Shown: positions 52,154 through 61,526, counted from the first letter of the stretch. The stretch: DNA of 64,000 bases from Chitinophaga filiformis (GCF_021646545.1 NZ_JAKIRP010000015.1:124001-188000); one strand, 5' to 3'. Notes: generated from the letters alone by a model not told the origin. Numbers and translations are program-made.

Positions 52154-53305
52154 ATGATGAGAAAGCTGTTTAAATATGATGTAGCTATCTCCGTCGCCGA
52201 GGAAAATGTAGATGTAGCAGAGCTAATCGTCGCAGAACTAAAGAAGAGGAGAATACCTCATTACTATTATAAAGATGACGTTGCTGGCAGTTGGGGGCAA
52301 TATATCATGAATCTCACACAGGATGCTTACGGTAAACACGCCAGATATATTTTACTGATCACCAGCAGGATCTATGTAGAAAAATACTGGTCTGGCGTGG
52401 AATTACAGGTGGCAGTTTCAAGTTTCGTAAGGGGGAAGCCAAGTGTGCTGCAACTGAGATTGGATGATACTCCCGTAGACAGTATCTCTAAGCACCAGGT
52501 ATATCTTGAATGGAAAAAAAATCCGGAAGAGATTGCCGATATTCTTAATGAGAAGATCAAAATGCAGAAACGCGAAGCATTACTTAGAAAGCTTCCGCTT
52601 TTCAAAGGTGTTGTTATTAGCATTTTGATTATTGCTGCGGTGATGAGCTATTACATATTCGGGCCTCCCGGAAAACATCGATGGCCCCCTTCACCTCCAC
52701 CAAAGATGGAAAAGATATTGATCGCAGAAGTACCTGCTGTGTCATACAACGAAAACAGTGCTGTTCAGACCTTATATAAACGAAGCATCGACTCCTTTTA
52801 CATCAGCAACACCGAGGTCACTGTCGCCCAATACAGGAAGTTTTGCGAAAGTCAGCATAAGAATTTTCCGCCACAACCTCCTTCATCTGATGAAAATGGT
52901 CCTATAAGGAATGTAACATGGTATGAAGCCCTCGAATACTGTAAATGGGTGCATGGAAGACTTCCTACTGAAGCGGAATGGCAATACGCTGCCAGTGCCG
53001 GTCTTGCTGTTAAGTACAGTGGCAGCAATAATGCGGCGAAGGTGGCTGTTTATAATAAACAGAAGCCCCTGAAGGTTGCCTCTAAGGAACCCAATACATT
53101 TATGCTCTACGACATGACCGGTAATGTAGCAGAATGGTGTGATGACTGGTCTGATTCCTCCTTCACATGGAAAGCCGTAAGAGGTGGGGCCTGCAACAGT
53201 AAAATTAATCCCGTGAACGAATTAGACCTTACCTATCGTACTAAAGAATATCCCGACATCCGGAATCCCTACATCGGTTTCAGGGTTGCCTGGAATAACC
53301 ACTAA
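52154..53305 (+). CDS. Membrane-anchored TIR-FGE fusion protein
   Basis: A 383-residue protein. The TIR-like domain is at about 6-135 (YDVAISVAEEN, SWGQYIMNL, LLITSRIYVEKYWSGVE), with Glu83 at the place of the NADase catalytic Glu. One transmembrane helix lies at about 150-169, and a formylglycine-generating-enzyme/SUMF1-like domain at about 205-383 (YISNTEVTVAQYRKFC, RLPTEAEWQYAA, NVAEWCDDW, YIGFRVAW). The Cys pair of true FGE is missing: RGGACNSKIN replaces it, so the domain is probably a binding module. It follows the caspase gene by 27 bp. Such TIR-FGE or caspase-FGE couplings are known from bacterial conflict systems. Confidence 0.82.
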   Translation: MMRKLFKYDVAISVAEENVDVAELIVAELKKRRIPHYYYKDDVAGSWGQYIMNLTQDAYGKHARYILLITSRIYVEKYWSGVELQVAVSSFVRGKPSVLQLRLDDTPVDSISKHQVYLEWKKNPEEIADILNEKIKMQKREALLRKLPLFKGVVISILIIAAVMSYYIFGPPGKHRWPPSPPPKMEKILIAEVPAVSYNENSAVQTLYKRSIDSFYISNTEVTVAQYRKFCESQHKNFPPQPPSSDENGPIRNVTWYEALEYCKWVHGRLPTEAEWQYAASAGLAVKYSGSNNAAKVAVYNKQKPLKVASKEPNTFMLYDMTGNVAEWCDDWSDSSFTWKAVRGGACNSKINPVNELDLTYRTKEYPDIRNPYIGFRVAWNNH

Positions 53306-53319
53306 TAAAATCAAGTAAC

Positions 53320-53652
53320 ATGTCAAATCCCAAATTTGAGCTTTTCAAGAGCTCCGCTAACAGCCAGTACTATTTTCACCTGAAAGCTGGCAATGGAAAA
53401 ATTACGCTCAGTAGTGAAGGGTATATCGCTAAGCAGTCCTGCAAAGATGGTATTACTTCTGTCAAACAGAATGCCCCGGATGAACAACGCTATGAGCGCA
53501 GGCAAAACAACAGTTATACGTTTGTGCTGAAAGCCCGCAATGGGGAGGTGATTGGTCGCAGCCAGAGCTATGCTTCCGCTGAAGGTCGTGACGCTGGTAT
53601 TGATTCGGTGAGGGAAGACGCTCCCCATGCCACCGTTGACGATCTGTGTTAG
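53320..53652 (+). CDS. YegP-like DUF1508 protein
   Basis: A 110-residue protein with two copies of the DUF1508 unit (about 1-50 and 55-105), seen as KFELFKSSANSQYYFHLKAG and NSYTFVLKARNGEVIGRSQ, each followed by a G-I-x-S-V segment. YegP-type proteins are small and widespread with no established function. It lies 14 bp after the TIR gene and before a hairpin. Confidence 0.85.
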   Translation: MSNPKFELFKSSANSQYYFHLKAGNGKITLSSEGYIAKQSCKDGITSVKQNAPDEQRYERRQNNSYTFVLKARNGEVIGRSQSYASAEGRDAGIDSVREDAPHATVDDLC

Positions 53653-53659
53653 GATCAGT

Positions 53660-53687
53660 GGGGAACGAACAGGTATTGTCGTTCCCC
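53660..53687 (+). terminator. Hairpin after the YegP-like gene
   Basis: GGGGAACGA (53660-53668) pairs with TCGTTCCCC (53679-53687), followed by a C/T-rich tail with short T-runs. It looks like a weak terminator or attenuator splitting the run into a highly expressed front and a lower expressed rear part. Confidence 0.55.
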
Positions 53688-53737
53688 CTTTCCTCCCTTT
53701 CCGGTTAATAAGTTACCTAACTCAAATCTAAATAATC

Positions 53738-54142
53738 ATGTCCTTGACACCAGCACTCAAAACTCATTTCCTTAATCTTTATCATATGGCCCTCACCGAT
53801 TCACAGGTCGATATAAGAGAGTTGGAAACGATTTATCGTATCGGAGAAGCGAGAGGCGTCGGCAGGTCCGATATCGACGCCTTATTACTACAACCTGATT
53901 CCGCTAGTTTCTCTGTCCCCGAAACTGTACTGGAGAAGGTCGACTGCCTGTACGATCTCTGCCTCATTGCATGGGCAGACGGCGTATTGGATGAAGATGA
54001 AAGACAAACACTCGAGTTGTACTGCTCGCGGTTTGGATTCCGGGATGAGAACATCGCTTCCATCTGTGAATTCCTGCTCGATGAGGCCTTTAAAAACACC
54101 CCGAAACAACAAGTATTATCCACTGTATCTCAAAACCTCTGA
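53738..54142 (+). CDS. TerB-like protein
   Basis: A 134-residue helical protein of the TerB fold: an N-terminal half with ALTDSQVDIRELETIYRI and a C-terminal half with CLIAWADGVLDEDERQTLELYC, i.e. the acidic D-G-x-x-D-x-x-E metal-binding pattern twice. TerB-like domains occur in tellurite-resistance loci and in stress or conflict systems where they sit at the membrane with vWA and helicase partners. The next gene starts 3 bp after the stop. Confidence 0.8.
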   Translation: MSLTPALKTHFLNLYHMALTDSQVDIRELETIYRIGEARGVGRSDIDALLLQPDSASFSVPETVLEKVDCLYDLCLIAWADGVLDEDERQTLELYCSRFGFRDENIASICEFLLDEAFKNTPKQQVLSTVSQNL

Positions 54143-54145
54143 TTT

Positions 54146-55387
54146 ATGGGTATTCTGAAAATTACCAAAGAACTGTTCGCCGTAAAAGAGCCGCCCCCGA
54201 CTCCGGCTAACCCGGTAGAAGAAAAGAAAGAGAAACTCAGCTACCAGGACTATGGCCTTCATCAGGCACATATGCTGGGTGGCAGCATGCCCGGATTAAG
54301 GGTCTGCCTGCAAAAGGTATATTTTGATTTTAAAGAACGGATTAAGGACGATTTTGACAAACAGGAAGAGTTGAAAAAACCGGTAAGAGTCAAACTTGAG
54401 GAGTATAAAGGCGACATCGAACGATGGAATAATAAAGTAAAGAAGATCCGCGAGGAAGACCTTCCCCGGCTTAAACAGAAGATCGAATCACTAAAAGAAG
54501 AAAAGGCGCATATACGCAAGAACCCACAGGAGATCATCGGAGACCAGGCTGGAAAGCCAAGCTTCTACATCGGGAGCATTATCCTGATCTTCCTTACCGT
54601 ATACCTTTTTGTATTTTATAGTTCAGCTTCTTACTCCGCTTTCTTTAAAGAGTTTTCCTTAAACCAGATCGGCGTGGCGAACTCAATTTTTGATGCGCAG
54701 GCCTTATCAAAAGCAGTCAGTGATGGTGTTACTGAACTCGTACTTATCCTGACTATCCCTTTCGTATTTATGGGATTGGGCTACCTTATTCATAAAATAC
54801 AGGAAGAAAAAGGATACGTGAAGTACGTTAAGATCGCCTTTCTCATACTTGTTACTTTCCTCTTCGACTCGTTTCTGGCCTACGACATTACAGAGAAGAT
54901 TTATAATATAAAGAAGGATAACAGTTTCGGAGACGTACCGCCATTCTCAATTCCACTCGCTATCGAATCAATTAATTTCTGGCTGATCATCTTTGCCGGA
55001 TTCATCGTCTATATCATCTGGGGATTTGTATTTGACTTTGTACTGGAAGCGTTCAGTAAGATCGATAAAGTGAAGGTTGCCCTCAAAGAAAAAGATCAGC
55101 AGATTGATGATGCTACCAAATTCATCGCCGATCTGAACCTGGATATTGATAAAATGAATCATCAGATAGACAATGCGAAGACGCAGATTAAAAAGTTGAA
55201 TGAAACACTCAACAGTGTTATCATACCAAGGGAATTTGAACTGGAAGCTTTCAGTTTTATGTCGGGATGGCTGGCCTGGATGAAAGGAAACGGAAAGAAT
55301 CCGACAGAGCTTGAGGCCGCAGAAGCTATCGTACATGAATTTGTCAATGTTGCCATTTACAACTACCCAAAAATGAACAACGGATGA
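54146..55387 (+). CDS. Coiled-coil membrane protein
   Basis: A 413-residue protein with a Pro-rich start, a long N-terminal coiled coil (about 60-130), a cluster of four transmembrane helices (about 141-160, 196-217, 231-250 and 280-303) and a second coiled coil (about 305-360). No enzyme motif is visible. It overlaps the vWA-like lipoprotein by 4 bp (ATGA) and follows terB by 3 bp. A scaffold at the inner membrane that connects cytoplasmic and periplasmic parts is plausible but inferred. Confidence 0.7.
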   Translation: MGILKITKELFAVKEPPPTPANPVEEKKEKLSYQDYGLHQAHMLGGSMPGLRVCLQKVYFDFKERIKDDFDKQEELKKPVRVKLEEYKGDIERWNNKVKKIREEDLPRLKQKIESLKEEKAHIRKNPQEIIGDQAGKPSFYIGSIILIFLTVYLFVFYSSASYSAFFKEFSLNQIGVANSIFDAQALSKAVSDGVTELVLILTIPFVFMGLGYLIHKIQEEKGYVKYVKIAFLILVTFLFDSFLAYDITEKIYNIKKDNSFGDVPPFSIPLAIESINFWLIIFAGFIVYIIWGFVFDFVLEAFSKIDKVKVALKEKDQQIDDATKFIADLNLDIDKMNHQIDNAKTQIKKLNETLNSVIIPREFELEAFSFMSGWLAWMKGNGKNPTELEAAEAIVHEFVNVAIYNYPKMNNG

Positions 55388-56292
55388 AATACTTATTCTT
55401 TTTAGCAACTATCCTGTTATGGAGCTGCAAACCAAATACAACACCGTCGGCAGAAAAGTCTGCTAACACAGTCAATACTACCCCGGCAGTAAAAACAGAT
55501 AAACAGATTAATCTGACAATATTGCTGGACCTGTCGGATAGAATAGACCCGCTGAAGAATCCTGCTAAGCCCGGGCATTTTGAAAGAGATAGTGCATTGA
55601 TCAGTTACCTCTCCGAATATTTTGTCAGCCATATGAAAACGAAAGGAACTTATATGGCAAAAGGAAAGATGCGGGTTGTATTCCACCCTAATCCTCCGGA
55701 TCCAGCTATTAGTCAGGCGGCAACGAAGTTGAGCGTGGATTTATCAAAGATGGATGTAAAACAAAAGAAGGTCGTTTACGAAACCTTAAATCAGACTGTG
55801 GCTGAAAATGTTAGCAACATCTACAACACAACTATGAGACAGGCTGCATGGCCCGGCTCAGACATCTGGCGTTTCTTCAAAAATGATGTAAAAGAAATTG
55901 CTGTTGAGCCGGATTCCAGCTACCGTAACCTGCTTGTTATTTTCACCGATGGATATATCTATCACGCGGACTCAAAAGATAGCGATAAGAATCGCTACGC
56001 ATATATTCTTCCTGAGTTGTTCGATAAATATAAACTCCGGAACGATAACAACTGGTCGAAAAAGATAGATGACCTCGATTTGGGGCTGATTAGCAAACGA
56101 TCTGACCTCGACCAGCTGGAGGTGTTAGTGCTGGAAGTAACACCTTCTGAGAAATACAAAAACGATGAAGATATCATTCGTAAAATTATGGACAAATGGT
56201 TTGGAGAAATGAAAGTCAGGAAATGGAAAATTATTAACAGCGATCTGTTCGAGTTCACAAAACAGAAGATCGAAAGTTTTCTGAGGGAATAG
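55384..56292 (+). CDS. Lipoprotein with vWA-like domain
   Basis: A 302-residue lipoprotein (lipobox LLWSC, Cys15). Beyond a Thr/Ala spacer, INLTILLDLSDRID (near 42-55) gives a D-x-S-D type MIDAS motif and LLVIFTDGY (near 180) the later Asp of the vWA fold. A mixed alpha/beta core ends in a helical C-terminus. Metal-dependent protein binding in the periplasm, like TerY or other vWA partners, is the likely role. A 96-bp gap with only a small hairpin separates it from the ATPase gene. Confidence 0.68.
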   Translation: MKYLFFLATILLWSCKPNTTPSAEKSANTVNTTPAVKTDKQINLTILLDLSDRIDPLKNPAKPGHFERDSALISYLSEYFVSHMKTKGTYMAKGKMRVVFHPNPPDPAISQAATKLSVDLSKMDVKQKKVVYETLNQTVAENVSNIYNTTMRQAAWPGSDIWRFFKNDVKEIAVEPDSSYRNLLVIFTDGYIYHADSKDSDKNRYAYILPELFDKYKLRNDNNWSKKIDDLDLGLISKRSDLDQLEVLVLEVTPSEKYKNDEDIIRKIMDKWFGEMKVRKWKIINSDLFEFTKQKIESFLRE

Positions 56293-56388
56293 ATACGCTT
56301 GCCCGAATATTATTTCAATAAACAGCTCGCTGGAATGAACTTTTAGGCGGGATGCCATCCTATTTTTTACTGTTAAACAGCACACCAT

Positions 56389-59250
56389 ATGAAACTGGTG
56401 AATATTCTTGAAACTTACGACACTGCTTTACTCGATCAGTTGTCCGCCGACAAAATAGATGAGGCGATCAGTTTACGATTACCTCAATCAGTCATTGTTC
56501 AGGAGATAGTCTCAGCGCTAAGCTCTCAATCATACATCTCCGACAAGATCCTGTATGCCCGGCCGCCGGCCTTCGCTATATTGAACCTCATTCTGCAATC
56601 GCCATCTTTTATGGTGGAGATTGAAGGATTCCGGACCAGGGTACTGGAATATGTAAAGGAACTTACAGCAAGAGTGGCGCAGAACAATTATTCTCCTGGT
56701 AAGAACCCGGTGCTATATGTTAAGATATTGAAGAAGGCCATGGAAAATGATGGTATCATTGATAAAAGCGAGGTCGGCATTCTTGAATTAGTGAAGACTG
56801 AATTAGGCATATGGGACCGCGAGCATTTTGTACTAATGCATGATGCTTCTATCATTAGTCTCTGGGACATTGAGCAGGAATATTATCTGACAAGAAATTT
56901 CCTGCTGGCAACCGGTATTATGCTCACCCTCGATAACAAATACCTTATTGCCGATGAAGTGGCAATACAGGTTCGGAAGTCATTTGGTATTGAACTGATT
57001 GATGAAGCGTATAGAAGAATGTTGAATTGTTTTACACGCGAGGAACTGGCACAGGTACTTGCATATTATCACCTTAATGTAAGTGGATTAAAAGAAGTAA
57101 TAGTTGGTCGCTTGCTTGACAGCATGATACCGGCAGCTGACTTGCTGGGTGTCTTTCAGTTGGAAAAGTTGCGTGAGATCTGCCGGCAGGAGAATATTCC
57201 GATGGGAGCACTTAAAAGTGCTGTCATCGCCAATATTATTGAGTTCTTCGATCACGATAGGGATCTGCTCCCCGACAAGAACGAGCCTGGGCCCGTGTTG
57301 CCTCCTGAACCGGAAGTAAGAGAAATGGTTCCCGAAGTTTATGCCAGAGTACTGACACTACTTACAGGACAGCAATTGTATGACGTATTGCATCAGAATG
57401 GTCTCATGACCAGCGGTACGAAAGATGAGAAGGTAAAACGCATATTGGATAGCTACAAATCCGAGCGGTCCATATTTAATTTTCTTCGGAAAGATGATCT
57501 GTCTCAGTTATGTCGGAAGTTGACATTACTGATATCCGGATCCAAGCAGGAACTGGTAGACCGGATCATTGATTATGTACCGTTCTCAGTTCAGGGTGAT
57601 CTGCAGGTAAGTCAGGATACTCCAGACATAGCGGGTGTTCCACACCTTGCAGCTATATCTCAGACGCCGAAAATGCCTGTTTCAATGGATGCTCCGACCC
57701 TTCCGGTAAATTGGAATGAGATTGACACGCGATATCCTCATCTGGGACATGATGAGAAGATAATACTGGCAATATTAAAAGAGGCCAAATCCATTACAGA
57801 GCAGGACCTCTCAAGAATTGTAACGAAGCATAAACTGGGTTGGTTCCTCCACAAGGCACACATGGCAGAATTAATTGCCAAATTAAAACGGGACGATAAG
57901 CCTTATATACAGATCAGAAGTGTACAGAATAATAATATATATCAGTGGACATCCAATGACATCGCCGATGGACAGATCCTGGAGAAAAAATCGGCGAGGG
58001 ACATCATTGATGCACTGCGTCATGGTGTTGTGCCTAGGAATAACCTGGACCTGGTGATGGTCGGGCAGCAGACGGCCAGAGAACACCTCGCCGATATTCT
58101 ATTTGAGGTCAATCAGAATAAGTCTCACTTTAAGTTCATCAGAGGGCAATACGGCGCAGGTAAAACGTTCCTGTGCTCCTGGCTCAAAGAGTTTGCCTTA
58201 AATAATGAGTTTGCGGTTTCGTCCATTAATATCAGCCACGATCAGCCTTTATCTGATCTGCCGGTTTTCTTTTCAGGAATGATCAACGGACTAAGAACGC
58301 CTGAGAAGACTGATTCAAGTGCTTTGGTGGACATACTCGAATCCTGGCTGCTCAATGTGCATAACAAGACTGCCAGAATGGAAGGTATAGATTTAACAAA
58401 GGAAGGAGCACATGAAGCCCTGACCAGTATTGTTGAGAAATCTATTGAGGTAGAACTGGCCAATTTCAATGATATAGAACCCGGTTTTGCACAAGCCCTT
58501 CGAGCCTTTTACGATGGTAAGGTGAATGGCGATATGGAACTCGTGTCGAATGCAGTCGCCTGGATCATGGGAAGTCGGTCGCTTTCTTCTCAGGCTCTCC
58601 GAGACATTGGCGTAAAGGGCTCTTTGGAGGCCAATAATGTATTCCCCCGGATGCGCGCCATTCTCGAAATCATAAATGGTGCAAGGTATAAAGGATTGCT
58701 CCTTTTGGTAGATGAGCTCGAATTGATCAGGAAGTTCCCACATGCCCGGCAACGTGAGCTTGCCCTGGAAACACTGCGTTTATTGATAGATGAAGCAGGA
58801 AGGAATGCCTTGCCCGGTGGTCTTGTCATATTCACTGGTACCGACGAGTTTTTTGAGGATGAACGCTATGGGTTAAAAAGCTACGAGGCCCTGGCAGACA
58901 GAGTGCTTACGCCCATTACTTATGGAAAGTACAAGACTGTGCGCCAGCCGATTATCACTCTTGAAGCGCTGGATCCACAACGTTTGGCAAGCGTTATATT
59001 TAAAGTGCGTGACCTGTATGGTATCGCTTATGGATGGGATGCAAGGCAGTTTGCAGATGATGAATCTATCTTAAAGCTGATTGGCGAATGGACAGTGTTC
59101 GGAGAAGAAAACATTGACCGGAAACCAAGACCGATCCTGCGTGAGTTTATTCAGATGCTGGACCTCTGTGAAGAAAATAAAGGCATTAGCCTCTCTCAAT
59201 TCCTGAAAAGATCAATGTTGGAGATAGTATCTGAGCCGTCAAATAATTAG
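56389..59250 (+). CDS. Large ATPase of BrxC/BrxD (DUF2791) type with SAP-like repeats
   Basis: A 953-residue cytoplasmic protein. An N-terminal helical region (about 1-210) includes a TerB-like acidic helix pair (MENDGIIDKSEVG near 118). Four SAP-like DNA-binding units follow (about 212-246, 255-287, 325-355 and 366-396; e.g. LISGSKQELVDRIIDY). A winged-helix-like segment spans about 450-525. The P-loop domain (about 540-953) has HGVVPRNNLDL, Walker A GQYGAGKT (586-593) and Walker B LLLVDELE (771-778). This end matches the BREX ATP-binding family BrxC/BrxD. The helicase gene begins 2 bp after its stop. Confidence 0.85.
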   Translation: MKLVNILETYDTALLDQLSADKIDEAISLRLPQSVIVQEIVSALSSQSYISDKILYARPPAFAILNLILQSPSFMVEIEGFRTRVLEYVKELTARVAQNNYSPGKNPVLYVKILKKAMENDGIIDKSEVGILELVKTELGIWDREHFVLMHDASIISLWDIEQEYYLTRNFLLATGIMLTLDNKYLIADEVAIQVRKSFGIELIDEAYRRMLNCFTREELAQVLAYYHLNVSGLKEVIVGRLLDSMIPAADLLGVFQLEKLREICRQENIPMGALKSAVIANIIEFFDHDRDLLPDKNEPGPVLPPEPEVREMVPEVYARVLTLLTGQQLYDVLHQNGLMTSGTKDEKVKRILDSYKSERSIFNFLRKDDLSQLCRKLTLLISGSKQELVDRIIDYVPFSVQGDLQVSQDTPDIAGVPHLAAISQTPKMPVSMDAPTLPVNWNEIDTRYPHLGHDEKIILAILKEAKSITEQDLSRIVTKHKLGWFLHKAHMAELIAKLKRDDKPYIQIRSVQNNNIYQWTSNDIADGQILEKKSARDIIDALRHGVVPRNNLDLVMVGQQTAREHLADILFEVNQNKSHFKFIRGQYGAGKTFLCSWLKEFALNNEFAVSSINISHDQPLSDLPVFFSGMINGLRTPEKTDSSALVDILESWLLNVHNKTARMEGIDLTKEGAHEALTSIVEKSIEVELANFNDIEPGFAQALRAFYDGKVNGDMELVSNAVAWIMGSRSLSSQALRDIGVKGSLEANNVFPRMRAILEIINGARYKGLLLLVDELELIRKFPHARQRELALETLRLLIDEAGRNALPGGLVIFTGTDEFFEDERYGLKSYEALADRVLTPITYGKYKTVRQPIITLEALDPQRLASVIFKVRDLYGIAYGWDARQFADDESILKLIGEWTVFGEENIDRKPRPILREFIQMLDLCEENKGISLSQFLKRSMLEIVSEPSNN

Positions 59251-59252
59251 TC

Positions 59253-61394
59253 ATGTCATTCCATAAATTACATCCAAGACTACAGGACTTTGTCAAGGAT
59301 CAGAAGTGGGGCGGGTTAACGGAAATTCAGGAGAAAGCGTTTGATCCCATATTTCAAGGTAGAAGTTGTGTTATTGAAGCGCCTACTTCTGGTGGTAAAA
59401 CAGAGGCAGTGCTCTTTCCGTTGTTAACCAGAATTGCCGCCCGGAAAACCTCCGGTTTTAAAGTACTATATATAGCACCTCTCAAAGCCTTGTTGAATGA
59501 CCTGGAGCTCAGAGTACTGCCATATGCTAAAAGGTGTTATATGGAGGCGTTTAAGTGGCATGGCGATGTAAGCCAGGGCGACAAGGTCCGGCAAATGAAC
59601 TTCCCTTCAGACATTCTCTTAACTACTCCTGAATCTATAGAAGCGATTTTACTCAGACGAGGAAACTGGAGAGCGGTGTTTAGCAGCCTTGAAACGATTG
59701 TGATAGATGAAGCCCACTATTTTGCGCTGACAGAGAGGGGATCACACCTGATGTCGCTCCTGGCAAGACTTGGAGAGTGTCTCCCGAATGAACCGCAAAG
59801 AATTGCCGTTACTGCAACAATTGGAAATCCGGAGGGCTTGTTACGTTGGATGATGGGAGGCCGATCTGGCGGCGAGTGTATCAGGTCTGAAGGAAAGCAT
59901 GCCAAAGAAAAGGATTTTGAGATCCGGTTTTTTGTAGAAGATGGCCAGGAACTGCAACGTGACCTCTATAATCTATTGTTGAGGAAAAGGTCCATCGTTT
60001 TTGATCGGTCGAGAACCGGTACGGAGGATACCGCTGCCCGTATTAATCAATATAACCAGGAAAATCCAGGCCCATTTCCCGTTAAAGTGAAAACACATCA
60101 TTCTTCTGTGAGTAAGCGGTTGAGAGAAGATGCTGAAGGTGCTATCAAGAAAGCGTCCGGTGAATCATTGAATGCTATCATCAGTACATCGACGCTGGAG
60201 CTGGGGATCGATATTGGCGAACTTGACCAGATTGTGCAGATCGGGGGATTGAATAGTTCCGGTTCATTTTTGCAGCGTGTCGGCAGAACCGGCCGTAGAG
60301 AGGGGCGGGCTCAAGTTTTCCGGGGCTTATGTTCCGAGGTAGATGAACTGGTCTTATTGACAGGTTGCGTCAGCCTGGGATTAAAAGGGCGCTCGGAAGC
60401 GATTTTGCTTCCTCAAAGGGCTTTTCACATTCTTGCTCACCAGGTTATTTCCTATTGTATTCAGAACGCAGGAGCAACCGCTGAACAGGTCTGGGTGCCA
60501 CTCTCTAAAGCATTCTGTTTCTCAAAGATCACGAGGGACGAATTTGATTTACTGATAAAGCACATGGTACAGGAGGAATATCTAAGGCTTGTAAATGGCG
60601 ATGTGTTATTAACAGGAGATAGAAGTGAGAGGGAATTCCTCCGCGCAAACTACCGGAGATTATTTGCCATTTTTGACACCGGCCCTATTTACAACGTTGT
60701 AGACGGAAAAAAGGTGATCGGAACGCTCGACTCAGAGTTCGCCAGGACGCAGCAACTGCCATTTATTTTTGTTCTTGGCGGGCAAGAATGGAACACACTT
60801 AAAATAGAACATGAACAGCAGCAGATCATGGTGGAGAAGAATGAAACGGGGATCGCACCTAAGTGGAATACGTATAATAATCCGGACATTCCTTTCGAAC
60901 TGGCGCAGGAAGTTGGCCGGCTTCTGATGGGTGAGGAGAAGCTCGAATTTCTCGACTTTTGGGCTCATACAATGATCCGGTCACAGAGAGATGAACACCG
61001 CTACCTGCGGTGGGAAAGCGAAAAATGGATTATGGAAGCAGCTGCCGGGACCGGGAAAATTCATTTGTGGACTTTTGCAGGAGACAGGATCAACAGGACG
61101 CTCCATACCTTCTTAAAGTCCCGGTCTGGAGGAGAGGGCAGTTATGACTACCAAAAAGTGGTGTTGGAAATGAATAAAATGCCAATTGAAGTAGCTCACG
61201 AACTTATTGTAAGCCTTAGATCGCATGCAGAAGGTGAAATATTAGACATTCTCGAAAGCTGCACCGCTTCCAGGTGGTTTTCAAAGTTTTCAGCCTGTTT
61301 ACCAGATACATTGTCCAGGAGGACAATTATCGAAAAAGGGATGGACGTAACAGGACTTATTCGTGAACTCAACAAGGTAACAATTGACTGGTAA
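59253..61394 (+). CDS. Lhr-like DEAD/DEAH superfamily 2 helicase
   Basis: A 713-residue helicase. Motif Q-like region LTEIQEKAF, Walker A APTSGGKT (43-50), motif Ib LTTPESIEA, DEAH box (152-155), motif III VTATIG, motif V STLELGIDIG and motif VI QRVGRTGRREG. The C-terminal half (about 400-713) has Lhr-type winged-helix and accessory regions, as in the BrxHI helicases. Translation is probably coupled to the ATPase gene. Together they look like a DNA-processing pair. No methylase, nuclease or phosphatase partner from BREX is adjacent. Confidence 0.87.
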   Translation: MSFHKLHPRLQDFVKDQKWGGLTEIQEKAFDPIFQGRSCVIEAPTSGGKTEAVLFPLLTRIAARKTSGFKVLYIAPLKALLNDLELRVLPYAKRCYMEAFKWHGDVSQGDKVRQMNFPSDILLTTPESIEAILLRRGNWRAVFSSLETIVIDEAHYFALTERGSHLMSLLARLGECLPNEPQRIAVTATIGNPEGLLRWMMGGRSGGECIRSEGKHAKEKDFEIRFFVEDGQELQRDLYNLLLRKRSIVFDRSRTGTEDTAARINQYNQENPGPFPVKVKTHHSSVSKRLREDAEGAIKKASGESLNAIISTSTLELGIDIGELDQIVQIGGLNSSGSFLQRVGRTGRREGRAQVFRGLCSEVDELVLLTGCVSLGLKGRSEAILLPQRAFHILAHQVISYCIQNAGATAEQVWVPLSKAFCFSKITRDEFDLLIKHMVQEEYLRLVNGDVLLTGDRSEREFLRANYRRLFAIFDTGPIYNVVDGKKVIGTLDSEFARTQQLPFIFVLGGQEWNTLKIEHEQQQIMVEKNETGIAPKWNTYNNPDIPFELAQEVGRLLMGEEKLEFLDFWAHTMIRSQRDEHRYLRWESEKWIMEAAAGTGKIHLWTFAGDRINRTLHTFLKSRSGGEGSYDYQKVVLEMNKMPIEVAHELIVSLRSHAEGEILDILESCTASRWFSKFSACLPDTLSRRTIIEKGMDVTGLIRELNKVTIDW

Positions 61395-61526
61395 TCTACC
61401 GGTAAATACAAAACACTTCCCCGCGCATAGTGGCCACACGTACACCTGAAAACAATCTTTACATTACACCTTCCTTTCTACGCTTGGTTGCGACTCCTCC
61501 ACATGATAAGACACGCACATGTAAGC

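Noticed and set aside
51185..61394. Calling the island a BREX system
   Set aside because: Only the ATPase and helicase resemble BREX parts. PglX methylase, PglZ phosphatase and BrxC/BrxA/BrxB are absent.
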